From the NCBI RefSeq assembly GCF_029320955.1, contig NZ_CP119757.1, forward strand, positions 3,100,001 through 3,164,000: a stretch of 64,000 nt of DNA. The letters are read 5' to 3'. The translations under genes and the position numbers were made by a program. Source of the stretch: Flavobacterium sp. YJ01 (lineage in GTDB: Bacteria > Bacteroidota > Bacteroidia > Flavobacteriales > Flavobacteriaceae). This document shows, piece by piece, positions 29,149-37,147 of the stretch. How positions within the stretch are numbered: the stretch's first letter is position 1; the number at the start of each line of letters is the position of its first letter. The notes beneath the pieces were generated by a model. That model did no database searches, was not told where the DNA came from, and was given only the letters and a program-made list of their open reading frames with translations.

Positions 29149-30078
29149 CTACAGCAGATTTATATAATTCACAGCAACTTTCTTATCGTTATTAAGTTGC
29201 TCTTTTAGCGAGTCAACAGAACCAAATTTTTGCTCTTCGCGAATATAATGCAAAAGCGAAACTTCAATATTTTGATCGTAAATGTCTTTATCAAAATTAA
29301 AAAGATGCACTTCGATGGTTTGTTTGTCGCCATTTACGGTCGGATTAAAACCAATATTCATCATTCCAAAAACAGTTTCTTCGTTTACGACAGCTTTTAC
29401 AATATAAACGCCAATTTTTGGAATCAGTTTATAATCTTCTTCAATGTGAATGTTTGCCGTCGGGAATCCAATGGTTCTTCCTAATTGTTTTCCTTTAACA
29501 ACAGTTCCATTTAAGAAATAATCATAACCTAAATATTCATTTGCCAAAGCCATATTGCCTTCATTCAAGGCTTTTCTGATTTTTGTAGAACTAACCGAAA
29601 CATCTTGAATTTCTTGTGCTGAAATTTGTTCAACTTCAAAACCATATTCAATTCCAAAAGCGATTAAATCATCAATATTGGCAGTTCGATTGCGTCCGAA
29701 ACGGTGATCGTGACCGATAATTATTTTTTGAATCTGAAATTTGTCGACCAAAATAGTATGAACAAATTCTTCTGCGGTTAGTCTTGAGAAACTTTCGTTG
29801 AACGGATGAACAACTAAATTTTGAATTCCGGTTGCTTCCAGCAGTTTTGTTTTTTCGTTGATGGTGTTTAATAATTTAATTTCTGATTTTTCCTGAAGCA
29901 CCATTCGCGGATGCGGGAAAAAGGTAAGAACCAGACTTTCATATTTTCCATTTTCAGTATTTTGGGTAATTCTTTCCAGAATTTTTTTGTGACCAATATG
30001 CACGCCGTCAAAAGTACCAAGAGTTAAAATAGTTTTCTTGGTTGACTGAAAATCGTTTATAGAATGAAAGAGCTTCAA
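29149..30078 (-). CDS. ribF: Bifunctional riboflavin kinase/FAD synthetase
   Basis: A 309-residue bifunctional enzyme. The N-terminal nucleotidyltransferase (FAD synthetase) half has GTFDGVHIGHKKILERI, the PHP-type motif in LTFFPHPRMVL and the KIIIGHDHRFGRNR block. The C-terminal riboflavin kinase half has GRTIGFPTANI and MNIGFNPTVNG. Together they phosphorylate riboflavin to FMN and adenylate it to FAD. It is a housekeeping enzyme of normal length with both halves intact. A single promoter-like -7 box lies upstream, and the metalloprotease gene starts divergently about 200 bp away. Confidence 0.95.
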   Translation of the reverse strand: MKLFHSINDFQSTKKTILTLGTFDGVHIGHKKILERITQNTENGKYESLVLTFFPHPRMVLQEKSEIKLLNTINEKTKLLEATGIQNLVVHPFNESFSRLTAEEFVHTILVDKFQIQKIIIGHDHRFGRNRTANIDDLIAFGIEYGFEVEQISAQEIQDVSVSSTKIRKALNEGNMALANEYLGYDYFLNGTVVKGKQLGRTIGFPTANIHIEEDYKLIPKIGVYIVKAVVNEETVFGMMNIGFNPTVNGDKQTIEVHLFNFDKDIYDQNIEVSLLHYIREEQKFGSVDSLKEQLNNDKKVAVNYINLL

Positions 30079-30099
30079 AACAAATTATTTAAGATGCTG

Positions 30100-30107
30100 C
30101 AAATTTA
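30100..30107 (-). promoter_or_regulatory. Predicted -7 box of ribF
   Basis: TAAATTTG on the minus strand. Transcription would start near 30095, about 17 nt from the ATG. Confidence 0.4.
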
Positions 30108-30222
30108 TACTATTCTGTCTTAAATTTAATACTGGCTAAATCGAATTTTAACTATTTCTGACAATTTCTTTTTGTAAAAACATGCCAACTCGTCGATTAA
30201 AATGCGTTAATTGTCTTATATC

Positions 30223-30255
30223 TTGTATGATTTCAAATTAATTGGATTAATTTTG
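30223..30255 (+). promoter_or_regulatory. Predicted promoter of the secreted metalloprotease
   Basis: TTG (30223-30225), 22-bp spacer, TAATTTTG (30248-30255). The leader would be short, about 15 nt. Confidence 0.45.
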
Positions 30256-30275
30256 ATATTATATCCCGATCGAAT

Positions 30276-32957
30276 ATGAAAAAAGAATTACTCTTTATAT
30301 TTTTTATTTTTTGCTGTGCTAATGTTAACGCCCAAAGCGATGTTTTGTGGCAAAAAGTAAATTCGTCTTCTTCGCTTACGCGAAAGGTAAGCGCTTCAGA
30401 TTCAAATGTGTTATATTTTAAATTAAATGCAGAACTCTTAAGTGCAAAATTAGTTTCTGCAACGAGTAAAACTGCAAAAAGTAGTTCCACAGAGATAACA
30501 ATTCCAAATGCAGAAGGAAATTTAGAACGTTTTTCGGTTTGGGAATCTTCTAATTTTGATCCAGAATTGCAGGCCAAATATCCAGAAATCAGAGCTTATC
30601 AAGGAACAGGAATAGATGATAAAAATGCTAAAATCTATTTTAGTGTTGCTCCAATCGGAATGCAGACGATGGTTTTTCGTTTAGAGAAACAAACTGAATT
30701 TATTGAGCAAAATCCTGATAACAATTTCGAATATGTATTATTTAAATCGGCAGATAAATCAGATTCTAAAATGCGCCTGGATTGTAAAACAACCGACTTA
30801 ATTACCGAAAATAAATCTTCAATTACAGGAAAAACAGCTTCAAGTACCAAACAATATAAAACATTCCGTCTAGCATTATCTTGTACAGGAGAATATACAA
30901 CCTTTTTTGGAGGTACTAAAGCGGGCGCATTGGCAGGAATGAATGCTACAATGACAAGAGTAAACGGAGTTTTTGACAAAGATCTTTCTGTAAAATTAAT
31001 TTTAATTGCCAATAATGATGCTGTAATTTATACAGATGCATCTACAGATCCGTATTCTAACGCCGCTCAAGGAACCGCAGATCCTGGAGGAACTTGGGGG
31101 CAAGAAGTGCAAACGACATTGACAACCGTAATTGGAAATGCAAATTATGATATTGGACATTTGTTTGGAGCATCTGGCGGAGGTGGAAATGCAGGCTGTA
31201 TTGGTTGTGTTTGTGTAAATCCAACGACTAGTGTTCCGTTAGGAAAAGGAAGCGCTTATACTTCTCCAGCAGATAGAAGGCCGCTTGGAGATACTTTTGA
31301 TATTGATTTTGTGGCTCACGAAATGGGACATCAGCTTGGAGGAACTCATACTTTTTCTTATAAAGCAGAAGGAACTGGAACACAGTATGAGCCGGGAAGT
31401 GGTTCTACGATTATGGCTTATGCGGGTGTGACAGACGATTATGATATTCAGAATAATTCAGATGATTATTTTTCGTACGGAAGTATTAATCAGATACAAA
31501 ATAATTTAGCAGGTAAAACTTGTGCTGTCACGACAGCTATAACAAATAATCCTCCTGTAATTAATGCTGGATTAGATTATACAATTCCAATTAGCACGCC
31601 ATTTGTCTTAACTGGAACAGGTTCAGATCCTGAAGGAAATGCCATAACATATACTTGGGAACAATTTGACAGTGCAGTTACTACAACCGGAGCAAATAGT
31701 ATTGCTTATGCAACAAAGCCAGATGGGCCAATGTTTAGATCTTTTAAACCAACTTCTTCTCCAGTTCGTTATATGCCAGCTTTAAATTCTGTTTTAAATA
31801 ATCAGCTAACAACGACTTGGGAATCTGTTTCGTCTATTGCTAAAACTATGAATTTTACCTTGACGGGAAGAGATATTGCAGCCGAAGGAACCGCGCAAAC
31901 AAGTACAGATGCTATGGTAGTTACCGTGAGCGCTGCGGCTGGAACATTTGCTGTAACATCGCAAAATACAGAAAATGTCTCATGGGAAAGAGGTTCGGCT
32001 CAAACCATTACATGGAGTGTAAATAATACGAATAGCCTTCCAGGATCGTCAAATGTTAATATCAGATTATCTTCAGATGGAGGTTTGACGTTTCCTACCA
32101 TTCTAGCTTCAAATACATTAAATGATGGATCAGAAACAATTCTAATTCCGTCTGGAATTACCCCAGCTACAAATTGCAGAATTCTGATTGAACCAGTAAA
32201 TAATATTTATTATGCTGTAAATAGAACTCCATTTTCAATTGGCTATTCGGCTTCAACAAGCTGTGCGACATATAATTTTGAAGGAGGTTATTCAACAGGA
32301 AATAGTTCAACTTTTATCAATAAAACAGTTTCAGTACCGTCATCAACAGGAACGGTTTCGGATGTAAATGTTACTGTGAATGTGACTCACGCAAGATTTT
32401 CTGATCTCGAAATGCAAATTGTTAGTCCAAGCGGTACGGTGGTAAGTTTATTTAATAAAAGCTGTGCAAGTACCAATTCTACACTTACGCTTCAGTTTGA
32501 TGATAGTGGCGCAGCTTTAAATTGTAATGCAACAACGAGTCAAATTGTAATTCCTGCCAGTGCGTTAAGCGCTTTTAATGGCGAAAATCCGCAAGGAAAC
32601 TGGACTTTTGGAGTTCGTGATGCGGTTACGGGAATGTTAGGAACTATTAATTCGGCTTCAATAAATATTTGCAATAAGACTTTTACATTAGATACAGGAG
32701 ATTTTCAAAATGTAGATTTTGCCTTATATCCAAATCCGAATAAAGGAAACTTTACAATTCAGTTTCAACGTGATTCGGTTAAAGATATTAAAGTTTATGT
32801 TCATGATATCTTAGGAAAATACGTGTACGATAAAACATTTACAGGTTCTGGATATTTTATTCAAGATATTCAATTGCCAGGAATTCCATCTGGAGTCTAT
32901 TTTGTGACCATAACTGATGGCGAGAAAAGAACAGTAAGAAAAATAATAGTTAATTAA
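30276..32957 (+). CDS. Secreted reprolysin-like zinc metallopeptidase with P-domain and T9SS type A tail
   Basis: An 893-residue secreted protease. A signal peptide (KELLFIFFIFCCANVNAQ) is followed by a propeptide-like region (residues 25-190). The catalytic domain holds the zinc site HEMGHQLGGTH (His348, Glu349, His352, His358), the metzincin HExxHxxGxxH form, with a likely Met-turn at STIMAYAGV. A PKD-like/fibronectin-like stretch comes next. The region near 660-800 (CATYNFEGGYSTG, SDLEMQIVSPSGTVVSLF) is a proprotein-convertase P-domain-like fold. The last ~80 residues (FALYPNPNKGNFTIQF, DILGKYVYDK, GIPSGVYFVTI) form the T9SS type A sorting domain. It is secreted via the T9SS, which explains the C-terminal tail. 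Substrate not known. Confidence 0.93.
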   Translation: MKKELLFIFFIFCCANVNAQSDVLWQKVNSSSSLTRKVSASDSNVLYFKLNAELLSAKLVSATSKTAKSSSTEITIPNAEGNLERFSVWESSNFDPELQAKYPEIRAYQGTGIDDKNAKIYFSVAPIGMQTMVFRLEKQTEFIEQNPDNNFEYVLFKSADKSDSKMRLDCKTTDLITENKSSITGKTASSTKQYKTFRLALSCTGEYTTFFGGTKAGALAGMNATMTRVNGVFDKDLSVKLILIANNDAVIYTDASTDPYSNAAQGTADPGGTWGQEVQTTLTTVIGNANYDIGHLFGASGGGGNAGCIGCVCVNPTTSVPLGKGSAYTSPADRRPLGDTFDIDFVAHEMGHQLGGTHTFSYKAEGTGTQYEPGSGSTIMAYAGVTDDYDIQNNSDDYFSYGSINQIQNNLAGKTCAVTTAITNNPPVINAGLDYTIPISTPFVLTGTGSDPEGNAITYTWEQFDSAVTTTGANSIAYATKPDGPMFRSFKPTSSPVRYMPALNSVLNNQLTTTWESVSSIAKTMNFTLTGRDIAAEGTAQTSTDAMVVTVSAAAGTFAVTSQNTENVSWERGSAQTITWSVNNTNSLPGSSNVNIRLSSDGGLTFPTILASNTLNDGSETILIPSGITPATNCRILIEPVNNIYYAVNRTPFSIGYSASTSCATYNFEGGYSTGNSSTFINKTVSVPSSTGTVSDVNVTVNVTHARFSDLEMQIVSPSGTVVSLFNKSCASTNSTLTLQFDDSGAALNCNATTSQIVIPASALSAFNGENPQGNWTFGVRDAVTGMLGTINSASINICNKTFTLDTGDFQNVDFALYPNPNKGNFTIQFQRDSVKDIKVYVHDILGKYVYDKTFTGSGYFIQDIQLPGIPSGVYFVTITDGEKRTVRKIIVN

Positions 32958-32979
32958 CTTATGGCTTTAGTTATTTTCA

Positions 32980-33112
32980 ACACATAGAAACATAGTTTCT
33001 AGATGATTTAAAAAGGCGTTTCACTAATTTAAAAGCTCATAGTTTTGCTATCTGTGGAAACTGGTTTCTTTTGATTTCTTTTTAAATAACAAAATCTATG
33101 TTTCTATGTGTT
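32980..33112. repeat. MITE-like element with 17-bp terminal inverted repeats
   Basis: AACACATAGAAACATAG (32980-32996) and its exact reverse complement CTATGTTTCTATGTGTT (33096-33112) bound a 133-bp AT-rich segment without a gene. It lies between two convergent genes, so it may also act as a terminator. Confidence 0.75.
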
Positions 33113-33157
33113 AAAACTTTTTTTTAAAAATCTCATCCATCAGGTTAAACTAAATTT

Positions 33158-33838
33158 CTAGTGCGCCATTGCAATACAGATTGTGCTTATTTTGGCGCCT
33201 GGAATTTTCAACAAAGCGCGCGAACAAGCTTCGATTGTTGCGCCTGTGGTAAGAACATCATCAACAATTAAAAAATGTTTGTTGTGATCTGTTTCGGTAA
33301 ATTCTACATCAAAGATATTTTCAATATTTTCGGATCTTCCTAAAAGATTTTTTTTAGATTGAGTTTTAGAATATACTTTTCGAAATAAAAGATTTTCATT
33401 AAATGGAATATTAAAACCTTCTGCAATTGCTTTTCCGAAAGTCGTTATTTGATTATAACCTCGTTCTTTAAATTTTCTTTTGTGAAGCGGAACGGGAATA
33501 ACAACATCAAACGGAATTTCAAAAGAAACTTCTTTTAAATCTTCGGCATACCAATTTCCCAAAGCGGTTCCAATTTCTTCGTGACCTTTATATTTTAAGT
33601 TGTGAATTAATTCCTGAACCATTCCTTTTTTATTAAAATATAAAAATGCCGATGCAAATTGAATATCAATCTTGCCATAAAACTTTTTTACAGCTTCATT
33701 TTTTGCATCTAAATGATATTGAGTAAGAGGCATTTCATGTCGACAGACGGTGCAAAAGACATTTTCATTTTGAAGTAAAATTCCGCGGCATCCGTCGCAG
33801 ACTTTAGGGAAAAACAGATTTATTAGATAATTAATCAT
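33158..33838 (-). CDS. ComF-family phosphoribosyltransferase-like protein
   Basis: A 226-residue cytoplasmic protein of the ComF/amidophosphoribosyltransferase-like family. The N-terminal zinc-ribbon-like CxxC pairs (CDGC, CTVC) and the C-terminal PRPP-binding loop VDDVLTTGATIEACSRA are clear. VIPVPLHKRKFKERGYNQ is the other family hallmark. Members are linked to DNA uptake or transformation (ComFC/GntX), but the precise reaction is unknown. It is alone on the minus strand, divergent from glyS. Confidence 0.9.
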   Translation of the reverse strand: MINYLINLFFPKVCDGCRGILLQNENVFCTVCRHEMPLTQYHLDAKNEAVKKFYGKIDIQFASAFLYFNKKGMVQELIHNLKYKGHEEIGTALGNWYAEDLKEVSFEIPFDVVIPVPLHKRKFKERGYNQITTFGKAIAEGFNIPFNENLLFRKVYSKTQSKKNLLGRSENIENIFDVEFTETDHNKHFLIVDDVLTTGATIEACSRALLKIPGAKISTICIAMAH

Positions 33839-33921
33839 AAAAAGAAAGATTTTATTTACAAATAAAACAAAATCATTGCTTCAAACTTTATAATTTTTCT
33901 TTTTTTTAAAGGTACTTTTTA

Positions 33922-33929
33922 TATTTTTG
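33922..33929 (+). promoter_or_regulatory. Predicted -7 box of glyS, near-leaderless
   Basis: TATTTTTG ends 7 nt before the ATG of glyS, so transcription is expected to begin a few bases from the start codon. No -33 TTG is visible at normal spacing. Confidence 0.5.
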
Positions 33930-33936
33930 CATCACT

Positions 33937-35475
33937 ATGGCAAAACAAGAAGATATATTTAAGAATGTGGTTTCGCACGCAAAAGAGTACGGATTTATTT
34001 TTCCGTCAAGCGAAGTTTACGACGGATTAAGTGCAGTCTACGATTATGCACAAAATGGAGTCGAGTTAAAAAAGAATATCCGTGAATATTGGTGGAAATC
34101 AATGGTTCAGATGAATGAAAATATTGTCGGCCTTGATGCTGCAATATTAATGCATCCAACAACTTGGAAAGCTTCAGGCCACGTTGATGCGTTCAATGAT
34201 CCATTAATTGATAATAAAGATTCTAAAAAAAGATATAGAGCTGACGTTTTAGTTGAAGAATTCGCTGAAAAGATTAATCAAAAAGCTCAAAAAGAAATCG
34301 AAAAAGCAAAAGCTCGTTTTGGTGATGCTTTTAATGAAGAAGAATTTATTACAACAAATGCACGCGTTGTAGAATATCTTTCAAAGAGAAAAGAAATTCT
34401 TGAAAGGCTGGCAAAAGGTATGACTGATGATCTTCAAGACGTGAAAGCGTTAATTGAAGAATTAGGAATTGCTGATCCTGAAACAGGTTCTAAAAACTGG
34501 ACTGATGTAAAACAGTTCAACTTAATGTTCGGAACTAAACTTGGAGCTTCTGCAGAATCTGCAATGGATTTATATTTACGTCCGGAAACGGCGCAAGGTA
34601 TTTTCGTAAACTTCTTAAATGTTCAGAAATCTGGTCGTATGAAAGTTCCTTTTGGAATTGCTCAGACGGGTAAAGCTTTTAGAAATGAAATTGTTGCAAG
34701 ACAGTTTATTTTCCGTATGCGTGAATTCGAACAAATGGAAATGCAATTTTTTGTTCGTCCAGGCGAAGAAATGAAATGGTACCACCATTGGAAAGAAACG
34801 CGTCTTAAATGGCATTTGTCTTTAGGATTAGGAAAAGAAAATTATCGTTTTCACGATCACGAAAAATTAGCGCATTATGCAAACGCGGCGGCAGATATCG
34901 AATTCAATTTCCCATTCGGATTTAAAGAATTGGAAGGAATTCACTCTCGTACCGATTTCGATTTGAAAGCACACGAAGAATATTCTGGAAGAAAATTACA
35001 ATATTTTGATCCTGAATTAAATGAAAACTATGTTCCTTACGTAGTAGAAACTTCTGTAGGTTTAGATCGTATGTTCTTAGCAGTTTTTGCTACTTCTTTA
35101 CAAGAAGAAACATTAGAAGACGGTTCTACAAGAACAGTTTTAAAATTACCAGCAGTTTTAGCGCCAACTAAAGCAGCGGTTTTACCATTAGTTAAAAAAG
35201 ATGGTTTACCTGAAATTTCAAGAAAAATCATTGAAGATTTGAAATGGGATTTCAATGTAGCTTATGATGAAAAAGATGCTGTAGGACGTCGTTACAGAAG
35301 ACAAGATGCTTTAGGAACGCCTTTCTGTATTACAGTAGATCATCAAACTCTAGAAGACGAAACGGTAACAATTCGTCATAGAGATACCATGAAACAAAAT
35401 CGCGTAAAAATTGCTGAATTAAGAGGGATTATCGAAAATGAAGTTTCGATGAAAAACTGGTTAATGAAAATGTAA
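33937..35475 (+). CDS. glyS: Glycine--tRNA ligase (class II, single-chain)
   Basis: A 512-residue homodimeric-type glycyl-tRNA synthetase that charges tRNA-Gly. The class II motif 2 is visible in AFRNEIVARQFIFRMREFEQ with the following MEMQFF; motif 3 is in VVETSVGLDRMFLA; and the anticodon-binding domain is near the end (LPLVKKDGLPEISR, YRRQDALGTPFCITVDH). The N-terminal part (KNVVSHAKEYGFIFPSSEVY) is the usual start. It is the eukaryote/archaea-like alpha2 type, not the bacterial alpha2beta2 type, as is common in Bacteroidota. Confidence is high. Confidence 0.96.
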   Translation: MAKQEDIFKNVVSHAKEYGFIFPSSEVYDGLSAVYDYAQNGVELKKNIREYWWKSMVQMNENIVGLDAAILMHPTTWKASGHVDAFNDPLIDNKDSKKRYRADVLVEEFAEKINQKAQKEIEKAKARFGDAFNEEEFITTNARVVEYLSKRKEILERLAKGMTDDLQDVKALIEELGIADPETGSKNWTDVKQFNLMFGTKLGASAESAMDLYLRPETAQGIFVNFLNVQKSGRMKVPFGIAQTGKAFRNEIVARQFIFRMREFEQMEMQFFVRPGEEMKWYHHWKETRLKWHLSLGLGKENYRFHDHEKLAHYANAAADIEFNFPFGFKELEGIHSRTDFDLKAHEEYSGRKLQYFDPELNENYVPYVVETSVGLDRMFLAVFATSLQEETLEDGSTRTVLKLPAVLAPTKAAVLPLVKKDGLPEISRKIIEDLKWDFNVAYDEKDAVGRRYRRQDALGTPFCITVDHQTLEDETVTIRHRDTMKQNRVKIAELRGIIENEVSMKNWLMKM

Positions 35476-35496
35476 TATTTACAAATTATAGTATTG

Positions 35497-35528
35497 ATCC
35501 CAAATTCCGTTAAGGAGTTTGGGATTTT
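35497..35528 (+). terminator. Rho-independent terminator after glyS
   Basis: ATCCCAAA (35497-35504) pairs with TTTGGGAT (35517-35524), extended by TCC/GGA with one mismatch, followed by a T run. Confidence 0.75.
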
Positions 35529-35723
35529 TGATTTTAAAAAACACGCATTTTATCGATGTTTTTTGCATTTCATCATTTTGTATTAACATTTGGATGTAAT
35601 GTGTTAACAATGAACGGCTTAAAATGTTTAAATCCGTATTTTTAAATTCGGGTAAAATGTCAAAACCAATTTTTTCGCCAGTACATTAAATTAAGAAGTT
35701 TAATTTTTGATTGTGATCGGAGT

Positions 35724-35753
35724 ATGGAGGAAATCAACGAAACCAAAAATTGA
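35724..35753 (+). other. Short upstream ORF (9 codons) overlapping the LytTR gene start
   Basis: ATG at 35724 reads MEEINETKN and stops at TGA 35751-35753, overlapping the TTG start of the regulator at 35750. It could couple translation, or be chance. Confidence 0.3.
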
Positions 35754-36565
35754 AGAAATATTCGTATATTATTGTTGATGATGATGCTGAAAGTATTTTG
35801 AAAACCAAAACAACCGCGGCGGGATTTTCAGAATTATCTTTTATTGCATCGGCATCAAATTTTCAAGATGGTTTGAATTTGGTTTTAGAATATAAACCCG
35901 AATTGGTTTTTCTCGAAATCGATCCAAAAAATACTTCAAGTCAGTTGTCTTTGACTTTTATAAGCGAATTGCACCGATTTTTTCAAGAAATTCCTAAAAT
36001 TATTGTTACCACAAAACTTAAAGACAAAGCCTTTGATGCCATTCAGTATGGTGTCTACGATTATCTATTAAAACCCGTTTTGCCAATAGATCTTCGAAAG
36101 ACAATTTTAAAGCTGAATAAGGCCAATTTAGAGTTAAAAAATACTTCGTTGCAACAAGAACCAGTTTCTATCGTTATTGATAATGATAGAGCAGAAATTC
36201 CTCAGAATGTAGAAAGACCACTTACAATCTGTATAAAATCTTATGGAGATTATCGGTATTTAAATGCTGAAGATATCTGTTATTTTCAAGCAGATAACAA
36301 TTCTACCGATATTTATTTGAATACTGGTGAAATGATTACGGCATTTAAAACGTTAAAGCATTTTGAGAGTGTTTTAACTTATCCATTTATCCGTATTCAT
36401 AATAGTTATGTAATCAATCGAAATTACATTTCTAGAATTCATAGCGGAAATTCTATCTGTTATCTTAAAAACTCTTCAAAGAAAATCCCGTTTTCTAAGA
36501 CTTATAAAGCAAATGTAGATCAGATAATTGCTGATTTCGCAGCAGGTAATTATCTAGAAATCTAA
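35750..36565 (+). CDS. LytTR-family response regulator with atypical receiver
   Basis: A 271-residue regulator with an N-terminal receiver and a C-terminal LytTR DNA-binding domain (SYGDYRYLNAEDICYFQADN, then FESVLTYPFIRIHNSYVINR). The receiver keeps the acidic cluster (IIVDDDAES, residues 7-15), Thr87 and Lys108 in YLLKPV. At the phosphoacceptor position Glu56 replaces Asp (LVFLEID), so it may not be phosphorylated, or may be constitutively active. The start is TTG at 35750, as no ATG suits the receiver N-terminus; a 9-codon upstream ORF overlaps it. The downstream genes encode a three-repeat exported protein and a kinase/regulator pair, suggesting the gene belongs to a signalling cluster. 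DNA target unknown. Confidence 0.88.
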   Translation: MKKYSYIIVDDDAESILKTKTTAAGFSELSFIASASNFQDGLNLVLEYKPELVFLEIDPKNTSSQLSLTFISELHRFFQEIPKIIVTTKLKDKAFDAIQYGVYDYLLKPVLPIDLRKTILKLNKANLELKNTSLQQEPVSIVIDNDRAEIPQNVERPLTICIKSYGDYRYLNAEDICYFQADNNSTDIYLNTGEMITAFKTLKHFESVLTYPFIRIHNSYVINRNYISRIHSGNSICYLKNSSKKIPFSKTYKANVDQIIADFAAGNYLEI

Positions 36566-36589
36566 AAAGTAGACGTTTACTCGGATTTG

Positions 36590-36613
36590 CTACCCATTGA
36601 CTATCAATTGGGT
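36590..36613 (+). other. Imperfect hairpin after the LytTR gene
   Basis: TACCCATTGA (36590-36599) pairs with TCAATTGGGTA (36603-36613) with one bulged base. No T run follows, so a terminator role is doubtful; an operator for the next gene is possible. Confidence 0.3.
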
Positions 36614-36741
36614 ATGATCTACCACAAACTCAATTTTTCGTATAAATTTTTTTCGGCCTTCGTGTTAGTTTTACACCATGATTCGCGGTAAACAGCGGTC
36701 AATTTCCAAAAACGTAAACAAACATTTTAAAACCTCAGGTC

Positions 36742-37050
36742 ATGAAAAAAACAGCTTTAACATTCGGATTATTTTCTTTAGTAGTATTAGCAACTTCTTT
36801 TAGCGCTCCAATTGATGGTGGTGCTGCAGGTGGAATTATCAGAAAAAAAGATGTTGCATTTATGCCAATTGATGGTGGTGCTGCTGGTGGAATTATTAGA
36901 AAAAAAGATGTTGCAATGTTGCCAATTGATGGTGGCGCTGCTGGTGGAATTATCAGAAAAAAAGATGTTAATGCATCTGAAATGAACTCTAGAAATTTAA
37001 ACTTCGCTAGTGTTAATCAATCTATCGGAAATGATAAAAAAGTAGACTAA
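36742..37050 (+). CDS. Exported small protein made of three near-identical 19-residue repeats
   Basis: A 102-residue protein with a signal peptide (KKTALTFGLFSLVVLATSF), ending near Ala-22, followed by three tandem repeats PIDGGAAGGIIRKKDVAFM, with the last two residues varying, and a polar C-terminal tail. Each unit is glycine/alanine-rich and ends in the dibasic RKKD. At the DNA level the units are 57 bp and nearly identical (36808-36978), so they are recent duplications. I know no family. It lies between a LytTR regulator and a TPR histidine kinase operon and is closed by its own terminator. Options are a multicopy peptide precursor, a secreted structural protein or a bacteriocin-like peptide. 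None is proven. Confidence 0.7.
   Translation: MKKTALTFGLFSLVVLATSFSAPIDGGAAGGIIRKKDVAFMPIDGGAAGGIIRKKDVAMLPIDGGAAGGIIRKKDVNASEMNSRNLNFASVNQSIGNDKKVD
36808..36978 (+). repeat. Three tandem 57-bp repeats in the small exported protein gene
   Basis: Units start at 36808, 36865 and 36922 with CCAATTGATGGTGG. Differences are few, including synonymous changes (GCTGCA/GCTGCT) in the coding frame. Without spacers, and in frame, it is not CRISPR. Confidence 0.92.
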
Positions 37051-37072
37051 TCTACAATCGAAATATATATTT

Positions 37073-37101
37073 AAGCTGTCAGAAATGACAGCTTTTTTTT
37101 T
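37073..37101 (+). terminator. Rho-independent terminator after the repeat gene
   Basis: AAGCTGTCA (37073-37081) pairs with TGACAGCTT (37086-37094), 9 bp with a GAAA loop and a T9 run. Confidence 0.9.
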
Positions 37102-37127
37102 GTGTCTCAAGTTTTTTAGTATTTTTG
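37100..37127 (+). promoter_or_regulatory. Predicted promoter of the TPR-kinase/regulator operon
   Basis: TTG (37100-37102), overlapping the end of the terminator T run, 17-bp spacer, then TATTTTTG (37120-37127). Transcription would start near 37133, about 15 nt before the TTG start codon. Confidence 0.55.
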
Positions 37128-37147
37128 GTAAAATTCCAAAAATATAA

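Noticed and set aside
36808..36978. CRISPR-like repeat array
   Set aside because: The units are contiguous, in frame, without spacers, and encode a repeated peptide.
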